Shown in pieces: positions 44,688 through 58,002 of a DNA stretch of 64,000 nucleotides. The position numbers were made by a program, and so were the translations under genes. The notes beneath the pieces are model-generated. The model saw only the letters and a program-made list of their open reading frames with translations, was not told the origin of the DNA and ran no database searches. Source of the stretch: Episyrphus balteatus (lineage: Eukaryota; Arthropoda; Insecta; Diptera; Syrphidae); the NCBI RefSeq assembly GCF_945859705.1, contig NC_079137.1, forward strand, positions 69,090,277 through 69,154,276. Reading direction: 5' to 3'. The stretch's first letter is position 1, and each line of letters starts with the position of its first letter.

Positions 44688-45117
44688 CACAGAGAAAAAT
44701 AGACCACATAAAATAGAACAAAAACAATAAGATTTCTCTATGGTTTTCATCCAAGAAGGAAACCTTATTAAAACAATCGGGTTTTCCTTATTGTTTTAAA
44801 ATCTGCAAAAAAATAAAAAAAACGATGACCAGGCTGGGAATCGAACTGGAGACTTCAAATCATTAGTCGCCCACCCTACCACCTGAACCAACCTGCCATG
44901 AAAATATTGATAGCGATTTTTGTTCTAGTGCTAAGTTGCAAGAAAGATCAACTTTTCAGTCAAATTTTAATAAGATTTTCTCTATAAAAATAATAAGAAA
45001 TCTCCTTAAAAAAACCTTATTAATCGTTGATTTTAATAAGATTTCCTTATGAAATGTATGGAAGGTAAAACAATATGGCAATCTGTTAGTTTTTAGCGGG
45101 TCATATTTTTCTCTGTG
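44688..45117. mobile_element. TA-flanked MITE containing a tRNA-like sequence
   Basis: TIRs CACAGAGAAAAATA and TATTTTTCTCTGTG, flanked by TA at 44686-44687 and 45118-45119. The interior has several inverted motifs of the AATAAGATTT(T/C)CT type and AAACCTTATTAA. The tRNA-like stretch at 44829-44897 lies in the middle on the minus strand. No ORF. Confidence 0.75.
44829..44897 (-). tRNA. tRNA-like sequence / tRNA pseudogene
   Basis: On the minus strand it begins GGCAGGTTGGTTCAGGTGG, with an A-box-like TGGTTCAGGTGG, and ends with CCAGTTCGATTCCC, a good B box, followed by AGCCTGG. Its length of 69 is near that of a tRNA. I could not fold a convincing anticodon stem or acceptor pairing, so it is probably a pseudogene or tRNA-derived internal promoter rather than a working tRNA. 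Confidence 0.45.
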
Positions 45118-45210
45118 TACCCAGAAAAGGGTAGATTTTAATAATGAAACTTTTTTTTCAAAATATTTATATGAACTAAATCAATATATTTATTTTAGAA
45201 AATCGTTATA

Positions 45211-45910
45211 AATAAAATGCACGACTGGGTAGCACGGCGTACTCGCTCTTGTAATTCCAAGTATCTTAATCTTAAACATTAATTGGAAATTTAAGATTTT
45301 GTTTAGTGTGGAAAAAAAATTTAAAAAAAAAATCGAAAGTTAAAAAAAAACTAAATTTTGAAAAAAATTTTTCATAAACTTTTTTTTAAATTTTTTATTA
45401 CATTTTACTCTTCTGTAAATTTTGAATTAAATTGATTTATGCTTTGATGAAATATATGCACTTAAAAATATGTCAATTTTTGAAAAACGGCAACGCCATA
45501 TTTCCGTTCACCGAATTTTTTGAGAAAAACTAAAAACGCAGTTTTGTTAGAATCAATAAGAGTATTACGTACAACAAATTTAATCAAAATCGTTAGAACC
45601 GTTTTCGGGAAAATTGCAATACCTTGAAAACGTTATATGGGAGATATGCGTTAAAAAGGAGATATTAAAAGAATAAAAAAATGGGTCTAGGGAATTACGT
45701 TAAAAACCATCTGTACCAAGTTTCAAGAAAAGTCATCCATCAGTTTAGGTACAGATGGACGCACAGACCGACGGATGGCATGACGAAACCCACTTTTTTG
45801 TATCTTCTCCATTATCGTTATGTTGGTTTTGATTAAAACCTCGAATTTTTGTTTTCTACTCGAAACCAATAGGTAGGTACTTGCCCTATTATAGGTAGAG
45901 GAAGTAAAAA
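45211..45910 (+). repeat. GCACGACTGGGTCGCAC dispersed repeat, copy b
   Basis: It starts AAATAAAATGCACGACTGGG. A later block (ACAGATGGACGCACAGACCG at 45750, then ACCCACTTTTTTG near 45789 and TCTCCATTATCG near 45805) also occurs at 49801 and 61570-61620. It ends near a GGTAGGTACTTGCC motif. The same order of blocks in all copies indicates one element family; no ORF is present. Confidence 0.75.
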
Positions 45911-48900
45911 ATTTCAATTACCTACATAATTTGCATTTTACAGGAAAATCTATTTTTTTTTAAAATTCGTCTTATAAAAATAAAAAGTCTTTTAAGAAAC
46001 TCAATTAATTTAACGAAAATATTGAGTGGTGAGCTTTTTTGTTCTAAGAAGCCCAACATATTAAAAAAAATGAAAAAAGGTTAAATTGTGGTTACTGGTT
46101 ACTCCCATATACAAATTTTAAGGCTTGGGCAAGTTTTATACAAAAAGTAAGTTTTATGAAACTAAAGGTTTTGGCATTTACTCATTTCTAACTAAGCTCC
46201 GTTTTGTGTGAAAGTTAGGAAAAAGAAAAGCAAAAGCTTATATTTCCAAGCTCAGACTTGAATCATTTTAAAAGTAAAGTATATTAGCTTTTAACCCTTT
46301 GAACTTAAAATTGTCATAAATTTTAAACCAAAAATTCAAAAATTCAACAGATGACACCTTAGAGATTAAAGAAATGCAAAAGTTTGAAGAGGGATGATGT
46401 CTTTGGTAGGAGAAAAATTTTAGTTCGTAGACAAATTGGTAAATTGGAATTTCCTAATCAAGTTCTGTAGTTAGAATCCATTTTTTAATGCTAAACATTT
46501 TAGAAATAAAGCCTCGGTGGAACAAACTTTAGTACAAAAAGCTACTATAGGTAAGTTATGTGTGTTTCAATATGTTGTTGCAGCTGTGGAGTGATTCAAA
46601 AATTCAGATAAAGTTAAATAGAATTTTTTTCACAAATGAAAATTTTGAGTGATAAAGTTGTAGTTTGTTTATATCTGCAATTTTTTTTTTTGTTTTAAGA
46701 GAGACAAACATTTTTGTGAAATTTTTTTCTTTTTTTTTTGACGACTGTAAATTTTAAAAGTTATTGCTAAGCTTTCCCTTGGCAGAAAGGTGCTACTCTG
46801 TACTCTAGAAAGTCTGCTAAGCGAAATATAGCAGTACCTGCATTATGTGAAAGTTTTTATACTTAATTACAAAAACAGTAGCCCAAATAAAGCACATAAA
46901 GAGGTATAGCTTTGAACGTAGTCCTGGTAAAGGAGCTTTCAGGATTTATGCTTTTTTTGAAGCTTTTGAATGTGTTACATAGTTTCAAATTGTTCCAAAA
47001 GCAATTACTTCAACTTATTTTTGCTTAAAAACTAACTCGAATTAACTTATCTGTAAGATTTACTGAACTTATTGATATCCTAGAGAAACGATATTAATAT
47101 TGATGTGAACAACAGTTTTGATAAGATACTGAAATTAGCAGTGAGAAAAGCTTAATAAACGAAAAAAGGTGTGAGTGTTTGAAGTTTAGTTATATTAGTG
47201 GAGGCCCTGCAAGGCTGCATAAACTGGGGTCAAAATAATTGTTCATTATTTGATGAGCTTTATACTTTAGCTTTTGCTTTTAAGACTTAAACTTTATTTT
47301 CGTGAATCAAGTAACAAAAGGGTAGATAATGTAGTTTGGAATTTCTAATAGTTTATCCACTTCGGATATGAAATAGAAACAAATGAGGTGGTAAGGTACA
47401 TTGGCTAAGTAAATGGACTTCTAAAACTTCTCCTTAAATCCGTTGGAGGTCGTAAAATAATTTATTTCATATATAATACATATGAATAGATATCGTTTCA
47501 CCTTTTTTTTGACCGTTTCACAAGTCCCTATGTACTTTCTCTAAAGGTTGAAATTGCTTTAATTTTTACAACTAAAACTCATAAAACACATAATTATACA
47601 TATTTTAAGACACTTTACTTTTGGTGTTCTGTGCGTTGGCGTGGTTTTTATCGCTGTTAGTTGTTAGAAATTTGAATGGAAACATGATTAATTTAAAAAT
47701 GTCTAATAACCGCGAAGAAAAAAATCTAAAATCTAAAAATGATTTATAGGTTTTGTAACAGTTGAGATAATTGAAATTGGTTAACTAAAGTAAAGAATTG
47801 ATCGAATTAAAAAAAAGTCGTTTGGGAAAGAATTAAAAAAAAAATTCAAGCCACTTGGACGACACCGCTAATAATGATGCAGTGCAGAAGAAGCAAAATA
47901 TACCTGATTTAAAACCCTGGGTTGAAAAAGTAATTTTAAAGCCTATGCGGAACCTCGGGTTTTAAATTACCGAAAAAAAAGATACAAAATTACCAGAAAT
48001 AAACTTTGGGTTTAATTTGGGTTCATTTTTACCGAAAAATAACCCAGAGTTCAAAAATAACTAATTTATAACCATTTTATAACCGCGGTAATTCTAGGTA
48101 ATATTTTTACCTCGGTAATTTAGCTACCGAGGTTTCAAATTGTTGCTTGGGTGGAACTTGTTTTTAAAAGCCTCATACAAATGTTAGGTGCTTTTCGGAC
48201 AATATGAAATTTTTACAAAATTGGTTAAAGCAAGTTACCGTAATTTCGGTCCAAAAGCCCCTCTGCAAAATCTTCAAAAAAAAAAAAAAAAAACACTATA
48301 AATCATGTTAGAAGTAAGTTATATTCTTCGTTGGCTCAAGGTCTAACTTTTTCATGATAGAAGTGTCAAAGTTTCGACATTTTTGTTTTTTTTTTAATAT
48401 AAAATTCATTAATTTATGATTTAAGCTATTTTCTTAACGAACTGCGTGGCGATTGAACTTAAATCAACAAAGATCTAAAAGTCAAGTTAACACTCTTCTA
48501 ATTTGTCTTCAAATTTGAAATGCTCCACTGCATGTGTTCTTTAGTTTTCAGACTTTATAATATTTTAAAGAACTTTAGTTTTCATTAAATGCCTTCTTTT
48601 CCACATGAAAGCACGCGGAAGGAAGTACTTTGAAGTATCTTTTACTGTCCATTCTAGGTCAGCAATATTAACTTGAATTTGAACTTTATATATTTTGCTA
48701 AATATACTTTATACATCTACATTTTCAGAAAGATAATATCAAAACTTAAACTCATAAGCCCCACCCACATCATATTAAAGTTAAAAAAGAAAACTTATCC
48801 AATTATGATGTCCATACGAAATTTCATCAAACCATTCTTTTAAGTCGAAATACAAATTTAAATATCTTCGCAACAAAATAAAATAAACAACTTATAAATT

Positions 48901-49360
48901 TTTTGGTTTCGTATGCTTATATAAATCTATAAAGTCCCATTCAAAATCCGGAATTGTCTTTTGAATAAATCGTAAACTTCAAAAACAAATTTGCAAACCA
49001 TTCTAAGAGGCTAAAATTCTCAAAATGCCACAAATAAAATTTCTATGTACTTGGTTGGGGATATTCTCGTTAAAATATTAAAGCAAACCAAAAAATCCAC
49101 AAAAGAAAAATGTAAAATTTCCATTGGGAAATCAGCATCTGTTGTATATAAGGTGAAGATCATCAATAATCCTATTGAATTTTGTATCTGAATCTGAATA
49201 CACTATGCAAAAAAAGCACCGCAAGTAAGATTTGGAGAGATAATCAAAAATAAAGTAATGCACAAGGATTTTATTAGACAAAAAAGCACATTAGAAAGTA
49301 GTGTTCCCAATTTATTGCTTTAAAATAGAATACAATAGAAAAATATAAAATAAAATATTA
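45911..49360. other. 3.4 kb with no supported gene
   Basis: AT-rich. A repeat-like patch at about 47890-48160 has several GGTAATTT and CTCGGGTTT/CCTGGGTTT motifs in both orientations, possibly a small degenerate inverted-repeat element. A poly(A) run lies near 48275-48292. No ORF above background. Confidence 0.5.
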
Positions 49361-50815
49361 AATAAAATGCAAGACAGGGTCACACTAACTTACTCTTGCA
49401 GTTCAAAGCACTTTTATGCTATAGTAAGTTAACTTGTAGATAATAAGGGTTGCCTCTATATAAATTTTAAAGATGTAGGGGAAGAGCCGACGTGCATATA
49501 AAATTTTCGTTAAATGAAATTAATTTTTTTTTGTTATTTTACATTTTTTAGAAAAAATAAAAATGCAGTTATATAGCAATTGTATTGAATAGTACGTGTG
49601 CAAAGTTTTATCAAAATCTCTTGGAGCCGTTTTCGAGAAAATTGCAATGATTTAAAAAAATTGCATTTGAGGTACAGTTTCTAAGCGAAATATAAAAAAA
49701 AACGAAAAAAAAACAACTTTCAGAATTCCATAAAAATTATCTGTACCAAGTTTGATTAAAATTTGTTCACGAGTTTAGGCTGTAGAAATGTGAAGTTATA
49801 GATGGACGCACAGACGGACAGAATTACGAGACCCACTTTTTTGGACTTCCCCACTATAGTAATGTCTCAATGTTTACTTGCGATATATGTAGGTACTATA
49901 TATCAAGTTATGCATTCGTACAAAAAAAAAGTTGAGATAACATTTTTCCATGAAATTACGATGGTAGAGAATGCCAAAAAAGTGGGTCCCGGAAGTCCGT
50001 CTGTCTGTCTGTAAACGAAGCTACAGCCTAAACGGATGGACCGATTGATGTCAAACTTGGTATTTAGCGTTATTTGGCGACTCTCCAGAGAGGTTTTTGG
50101 AATTAATTTTTTTGGAATAAAAATAACGGTACTTGTCATATACCAATTTTATTAAAATTGAAATATCTCAAAAACGGCTCCAACGATTTTGTTTAAAAAA
50201 ATTCAAATGTTAGTTTTAAGCTAAGGTATATCTTTCAACGAAATTTTTTTTTTGAAAATTATTATTAACGGTACCTGCCATAGAACGGTTTTTTTCAAAT
50301 CCGATTATCTCCGAAACTGATTATTTGATTTCAACGAAACTTTTTGTGGTAAAGCATTCATATAATTTATATAGGAACCAAAAATAAAATTTCCAAAAAA
50401 ATAATGTTTGGATTTTAAAAAAATTTGAAATTTTTTTTGAAAAATCAAATTTTCGAAAACGGTACATTGAATTTTTTTTTAAATTTTGTTTTTAGATGTT
50501 GATTAGTGATTTCTACAAAATGGCATACCAATTTTATTTTAAAACTTTTTTTCCAAAAAATTATTTATAAAAAATTAGTTTTTTAAAAAACGGCTCTAAC
50601 GATTTTGAAAATTTTTTGTCTAAGAATGCATCTTAGTATATAAATCAAAACTGCATACTTGTTTTGGAGGGCAATTTGATTTCAGATTTTATTTTTTAAA
50701 AAAACGAATTTTATTTTTTTTTCCACATTTCTATATAAAAAGTCTTAAAAATTTAAGCAACTTTAACTCTAAGAGCAAGTTCGTGCGACCCAGTCGTGCA
50801 TTTTATTTTTTATGA
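49361..50815. repeat. GCACGACTGGGTCGCAC repeat, palindromic copy c
   Basis: The left end AAATAAAATGCAAGACAGGG (49361) and right end CCCAGTCGTGCATTTTATTT (to 50815) are inverted. The left half (to about 49915) resembles copy b. The right half (about 49930-50815), in opposite orientation, resembles copy a. At the centre, GAGACCCACTTTTTTGG (49829) faces its inverted counterpart CCAAAAAAGTGGGTCCC (49974). Two copies of the family joined tail to tail, about 1.45 kb. No target duplication recognised. Confidence 0.78.
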
Positions 50816-53745
50816 TTTTGATTCAATAATGTTTCGTGTTGCTTTAGCATGACTATACTTTAACACCAAACTGAAACAACATTATTTTTGAAAATTAAAA
50901 ACAAATAGAAAGCATTTGCAGAGCTTTTTGTACATTCGTCATAATTCTGTCTTTATGATATTTTCTTCTTTCTCATTTTCCCCATATTCTTAATTTTTTT
51001 AAATTTAGGTTTCCAATTATTTAAAAATTAATCAATCATCATTCACTTAAATTAAATAATTAATTCAAAAACATTTACATCATCATTTTGCATTTAAGAT
51101 TCATAATCAAGTTTGCTGATCAGCTCTTTCGTTTATGCAATGAGATGTTTGGATTGTTTTCGAAATGAAGCACAAATAATTTTTTAAACTAATTTTAAAG
51201 CGTTACTATGCACGGAAAGGTATTGGTTATTCTTAAAAACAAATCATGTGTTAAAAAAATGTTAATCAAAATAGTTAAGAAAATGAGTTTTGTGGGCAAA
51301 TTTGAATTTCAAAAGATAGAATTTCTTCTTTTTTTTTAAGAAATATATTTTTCTTAAGGGTTTATGATTTAAATCCTCCTGAAGAATGTCCATTAAATTT
51401 GAATTTAATTTCCAAACTATTTAGGCTTTAGCTGTTCATACAAAAAAAAAAACCAAGTTTTATCTAAAATTTATCATCTCAATTTCAACCCCTTTTCAGC
51501 TTAACTCACAGGTCACAGTGGGAGCACTGTAAAACTTTAGTTTCTTCTAAACGCATTCACCGTCAAAAGAACTAGCTTAAAGACTCTTTGAACACCTCCA
51601 TCTTCGTCTTTCGATGACGTGGATAAATATCCCTCAGACTCTATTTTTCTTTACTTTTATATTTCTAACTTCTAAATCCTACAAAGGCAATTTCACTTTC
51701 ATTTCTACGTCCTCTGCAGTCTTCTTGGATATGAAGCTACCTATAGAATTTCAGCAGCAGCAACATTTGTCTGTTGACTTTTCGACAACGATTTGTGTTG
51801 CATTACAATGTAAATGCATTGCAATCCTGTTTGCAGAACACTTCAACTGAATGCAATATTTCTCTTCTCTTTCAGAGTATATAAGTTCAACCACCCTCAA
51901 CTTTCTATACCCTCCTAATTCAAGAAGGAAACAACAACAATTGTTTGTACAAATTGGCCGTGAACGAAAAAGACAAGGATCACACCGGTGTACAATTTCA
52001 GGTCAAGTTAAAATTTTAAGTCTCTTGCATCCTTATTTTTTGGTGTGTGCTTTATTTTTGTTGTTGTTACTGTCTCCTTTTTGGGTGGTTATGGGTTCTT
52101 CGGGGTCTAGCGTGCTAATTGAAAAGGTGGTTCTGGCAATACAAAAGTAATTCTCAAGCACACGAAAAAGGTCAGGCATATAAATTGTTTTTAATTAACT
52201 TTCAAAATTGGAGGTTTGACGTTATAACACCCCTCTGTTTGTACACCTTTCCTTATATTTACACCCTCGCTTGTTTGGTTCTTATAGTCGCCGCCACTAT
52301 ATCGTTATCTTCGCTCCTTTATAAAAGAGAAGAGTACCTACAACCCTTTTCGTCGTCGTCGAACCGTCATCATCGTCTTCGTCGCACCGTTTTTCGTCAT
52401 CATCGTCGCCTTCGCCCGCCCGTAGAAAAGTGTGAAAGCCAAAAAGTTGGTCCCTTTGATGATGAGTTTTAGGGAGCTAAAAAGTAGGAAGCAAGTAAAA
52501 CAGAAGTGAACGTTGCGGTAATAAAGACTTAAGTAACTTTCAGATAGTTACTTTGTGAGTTGATTTTGCAAAAGCAGATGCTTTTAATTTGCCATACGAC
52601 CGACGACGACCCCTTCCAAACCTTTTTGTATAACCCCGACTAGACCCGAATTGGAAGAAGAGTCGAGTCGTCATTCGACTTTTCTATAGATACAAACCTT
52701 TCTTTTTTAGCCCCCGTAGGGGTTGGATGTACAAATTATACTTAATGAAAGTGCTTAAAGTTTGACGTGGCTATGTGGGTACCATTCGGGGCATAGAGAG
52801 GTTTATAAGCAAGCTATAGGTAAAAAGATATATCTCAAATAAATGCTTTTGAAGAGGAACCTAATTGTTTTTCAATAGAAGGAAGATGTTGCTAACACCC
52901 ACCCACTCATCAGGAAGACAAGATTCTATGGATAAAAGGTTTTGTGCGGTTATTGAAGTAAACTTTTTTGGGGAATAACACATTTCTTGACGAATTCAAT
53001 TTGTTTTCAATTTGCCAAAAAAGATGAAAACAACCCACCACCATCATCAAGAAAGTGAAAGTGACCGGAATTTGTGCGTAAAATTTTATCTTCACACTTT
53101 GCACCTTTCTTTGATGAATATTCTTACACAATCATTAATCATTTTTTGCGAATTCCCACAACACGACTCGAATATTTTGAACCTTAAATTTGTTGTTGTT
53201 GAGGCTCTGTTTTGAATGACCTATGAAAATCATTTAGAGCAAAACAAGAAGTGAAAGTGTATATTATATCCTTTATAGTTTGACTGATTGATGTTTTTGT
53301 GTACCATTAAGGATGCAAATTATTCACTTTGTGGTTTGACAATATCTAGTTTTTGAGGGGGGGGAAGCACTCAACTTTTTGAAAGAGAGGAATATTTTCT
53401 TTGTGTATACAAAGGTCACAAAAATGGTTACTGTTCCCATTGTGATGAACTTCAGCCCAGGGTTGGTTTGTGGTGTTGTTGGTGAAGGTGGTGACAATTT
53501 ATTTTGAAATGAGAATTTTTTTTTATGGTTTTTGAGGCGCAGTGGGGCTCAGTATTATTTTCCAAAATTTACACGTCTTGAAAGATAGACGCTTTAATCT
53601 GATGAACTTAACATTTATATAAAAAGCCTTTAAACATTTATGTTAAAAAAATTGCAGTATCAATATTTTGGAAATGTCCATTATACAAAGTGTTTGCTAA
53701 ATTGCCTGTTTTTCATGATAAACTGCTTGAAACCTAACCCATGCC
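50816..53745. other. 2.9 kb with no supported gene
   Basis: AT-rich at first. From about 51600 to 52640 it is more complex, with TCGTCGTCG (52351-52360) and CATCATCGTC runs. ORFs of 78-117 codons there have no recognisable domain. Could be regulatory or exonic for an unseen gene; nothing specific can be shown. Confidence 0.4.
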
Positions 53746-53753
53746 ATGCAGAC

Positions 53754-54045
53754 TAGTGATGGGAGCTATCGAATGATTTTAATTATCGATAGTTAGTAAC
53801 TGAATGATTTGAACTATCGAATAGTTCATTCATTGATTCATTCGAATAAAAACTATCGAATAAAATATCGAATAAACCATCGAATAAAAAAACTATTCGA
53901 ATGAAAAAACTATCGAATAAAAAACTATCGAATTCGAATGAAAATTGTAACTAAATGAATGATTGAGTTAAAACTATCGAATGAACGAATATTTTATACA
54001 ACTATCGATAGTTTGATAGTTTTTATTCGATAGTTCTCATCACTA
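53754..54045. mobile_element. hAT-type MITE, compact relative of 33875-34640
   Basis: TIRs TAGTGATGGGAGCTATCGAA and, in reverse, TAGTGATGAGAACTATCGAA. A perfect 8-bp duplication ATGCAGAC flanks it (53746-53753 and 54046-54053). The 292-bp body holds about ten ACTATCGAAT/ATTCGAATGA-type motifs. Termini and duplication fit hAT. No coding capacity. Confidence 0.9.
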
Positions 54046-54053
54046 ATGCAGAC

Positions 54054-57000
54054 CTTTTGGCTCAATTTAAAACAGCTATTGCATTTTACATGTACTAAGA
54101 TGTCTTTCAGCTGGCTTTAATCTTATCGCTTCGTGAATTCAAAATTGAGGGTTTTAGACTAAAAAAAACTGTCCTGCTGTTTTTAAATATATATATTTAT
54201 TAAAACTTTCCATCGCCACTCTTCGATTTCTCAAGCTGTTTTATTTTTGTATTTTTTTTTCATCAAATTTTTTTTCAATAAATACTTTTTAGTTCGAATT
54301 TTGAATTTTTATTTCAAAAATAATTCTTTCAAATCGAATTTTTAGCCCCATATAATATTTTGTACTAAAAACAACTTTTGGATTCAACGAAAAGAAGGCT
54401 GGGACTTTTTGTTTTATTGTTTTGAGTGGTGGGGAGTTTTTTAAAAAATTTAGGGCTTAAAATTTAAAATTTACTAAAAAAAATAAAATTTGTATGAGTT
54501 TTAGCGAATTGGAAAACTAATTTGTTTTCTATTGTTATCAAGTATTGAAATTTTTCATTTGGAGCCACTTTTTAAAAAATAGGGATATTATGCTTTGGAC
54601 TCAAAACAAAAACACAGGAAAATTCTTTGAGTTTTTGGTAACAAAGTTTCAAAAACGGAATATTGATAGGATAAACGTACAAAAAAAATCAATTTTTCGA
54701 AAAAAAGGGGTCTAAGTTAAAAATATTTTTCAAAAAATTTGGAACAAATTAGGAACAACATATATCTTACAATTTTCAAAAATAAAAAAAAATCCCAAAA
54801 TAGAATAAAAAACAAAACAACTTCACTAAACTTTTCACTTTTGCTTTGAATAATGCAAAATGGAATATTTTGCAACTAAAATACTTATCACTTTGGCATT
54901 TTTAGTATTTTCAATCTGCTCTGCAATGTTCAACTGGCACTATTAGTGAACATTTTGAGCATTGAATTACTCAAATATATTGGTATATAAATCACATAAA
55001 AATATAAAGGACTTCATCCGAATTCGGCTCGTCCGATTTTTCTTAATGTTCCAGTAACACCACAAATTTGACTTCTACAAATGTAAATTTGAATCAATAT
55101 TTTTTACTTCTTTTTTTCCATTTTTTCAAATTATATTTATAAATAAAATGTAGGTATATGAAATCGCTTGTTGATCCAACAAAATTATTTTAATTTTTTT
55201 GACAATATTTCTTAATTTAAAAAGAAAAGTTGATGTTACACTAAAGCCTTGAACTTTATCAAACAATTGATTTGAGTTTGATTTGTCCTCTACTCGTAAT
55301 AAGTCTCTCTTCTGATCGCTTCATGTTCTTATTCGAAATCATATGCGATAGAAGAAAAAGCAAGTTTTTCACTTTTACTTGGGAATGCGTATGAAAAAAT
55401 TTCAAGTTTCGCAAATGGTGTTATATTTAACAAAATTTTCACTACATTCCAGTGCTGTCTTCCGAAGAAATAAAAAAAAAATATTTGCAACAATCTTTTG
55501 GTTTTCTTAAAATCTAAAACTTAAAAAACTCTGAAATGAACCATCAACAAAGGATGTTTTTGCTTTTTGTATACATAAGTTGTGATTACATTTTAGGTTT
55601 CCAGATAGGAAATTAATAAAAATACATTACAATTTTCAGAAGTGGGAAAATTCTGTGTAAATATAATTTCCAATCGTAATCTAAAAAAAAAATTAATAGC
55701 TCTGTCTAAAATGTGTTAATTTCTTAATAGCAATCAAATTTTTTACACAAACCAAAAAATAAAAAATTTTCTATATCAATTAAAAATCACAAGTCATCCT
55801 TTTCATCACTTATCACTTCTTTAGAAAAAAGTTAATAACAGTAAGAAAAAAAACCTGTTGCTGTAAATATCCTTATGGCATTCATCAACATAATCACAAT
55901 CAAATAGAAAAGAAACTGATTAAAATAAAGGATCTCTTTTTTTTTTTGAGAGTCAATAAAACATTCACAGTGGAAATTAATTAATTCAGGTCATTAAAAC
56001 TGGCTAATATTAGTACACATAATAATCATTTCACTCTCATTTCAGCTCCAAAAGAAGATAAGCCAAATTAAAGATAACAATAATTTTCATATCCCTCATG
56101 GCGTTAGCGGCAATAAGGAAGAATGAAAAAAAGCAAATAAAACAAGTATCAAAGCAGTATTGAGATCATAAATCCTAGAAATGGTGGAACACAAAAAAAC
56201 ATGCATATAAATTGGAAGAATTTTACCAGTTCAGAAGTGGGAACGCAACGAAAAATTTGTGATAAAGCTAACTAAGTTAAAATTAGCTCAAAATAAGAAA
56301 TTTGGCAAAAGATAATAAAAAGAAGAATAATCGTGCCATAATTTTTTTTTGGAAATTATAATTCACATTCACTTGCGACGAAAATTTCATAAAAGCGCTT
56401 GAAAGTCACATGAATTGAACAATGGTTCGTAATAGTTATTTAAATGACTTCAAAGTAGCTAGTGAGTGAATCCTTGGGCTGATTCTGTAGTTTTGCTATC
56501 TCAGGGCCTCTTCCAAAGTTTTAGCTTCACGTTGTTCAGGCAAATAATTCCCATTTTCCTCATAAATCCCAAAATGTTCAATCAAAACTGGTGAAATTCT
56601 TCCATAAAAAAAAATACAGACCATTATTCTATCATTAATGACCCATTAAGGCAAACACCACTCTTTGCTAATTATGACACTGAGCTTGAGATATGAGACC
56701 ACTAGCGCCACCACTGCCACTCTTCCATCAAAACCCATTCGTTTCAAGCCAGCAGCCCAGCAGGTCTATATCGTATCTCATTGACAACTCATTACTATGG
56801 AGAGACTCTCTTCTCTTCTCCACAAAAAAAAAAAAAACTAATAATGTCATGCATAAGTTCGTTGCCATCATTATATAGAGTGTGGCTATGTGTCTGTATT
56901 CTTTAAGTGTATTAAAAAATCATTTGGAAAGGGGGTTTTTGTTGGATGACAACCCCGAACCAAAACTCTAAATATCTTCCCTCCAACAAAATAACAAAAT

Positions 57001-58002
57001 TGATAGCCTCTCTCTCTCTCCAAAAGTAGTCATCGTCATCCTGGTAAGAGCCTTTAGGGAGTTTTTGCTGATGGTGTGCTGTCCTCAATGTCGATAAAGA
57101 GCGAGGGAACAAGATTGGGTAGAATGGAATTCCTCTCCGTCATCATTCATTTTGAAATCGTACTTTTGGCAGTGCGGTGATGATAATAGTCGTGCTATGC
57201 GATGCTATCAGTAGTGGGAGATTTTTGGGTTTAGATAAAAATATACGAAAATAAGGGGAGAAAAAAAGATGAATATGCTTTTAAAGGTGTCAAACAATAT
57301 TATGACAGTTCTTGAGAGGATTTTTTTCTGTTACTTACTTTATTTGCTTTTTTTTGGAGAGCTGTCGTGATTGGTATTTGGATGAATGTTATAGTTTAGA
57401 AGAGTATTATATTAGATGGAAATGGAGTAATTTTTAGATTGGATTGTTACTTTTTTTGGGTTAATAGTGACGGAAATGATGACAAATTGTATTTGTGTCA
57501 AACATGTTTGTTTTTTTGTAGTAATTAGAGAATTCTTTCCAACTTTTTTTTTTTTAGAAAAGTTTAATTAATTGTAATTACTTCTATCAACTTACATATT
57601 ATAACTTGAAAAGTTTTTCAGCAATTTCATGTCCTTGTTTTCTAGGGCTGGTCAGTTTCGACCACATTTTGAAAAAGGTAATTCAGTAAATGATCTTAGT
57701 TAAAGACCTTATTCCTGAATTAAAAATTCTGTATTAATAGAATCACTGGGTTAGTTAATAAAGGTAAATGTCATATTCACATTTGTCTAAAAGCAATTTT
57801 TAACTCTAATCAAACATCAGAAAAGAAATATAAAATTAAAAATAATATTGTTACAAAAATTTTAACTATTTTTTTTATAAATATATGTAAAAGATTCTAA
57901 TAAGAAAAACAACTTAAGTTGTATAATTAAAAAAAATATTACACATACACCAGAGTGACCCATAATTTTACTAATGAAAAAAGTTTGTCGTTGAGTTAAT
58001 AA
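54054..58002. other. 3.9 kb with no supported gene
   Basis: AT-rich DNA with A and T runs. A (CT)n tract lies at 57009-57020. A degraded version of the CGTATACGTCACAGTGA motif (ACACATACACCAGAGTGACC) sits at 57942-57961, just left of the element at 58003. No convincing ORF. Confidence 0.5.

Noticed and set aside
47890..48160. Possible inverted-repeat element with GGTAATTT and GGGTTT motifs
   Set aside because: End similarity (GAAGCAAAATATA versus AAGCAACAATTTG) is weak and no target duplication was found.
52119..52472. 117-codon ORF ending in a His/Arg-rich tail
   Set aside because: The His/Arg tail comes from CATCATCGTC simple repeats; no domain recognised.
53596..53603. Another CTGATGA as a possible hammerhead core
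   Set aside because: No GAAA with a matching stem II or stem III follows; a chance match.
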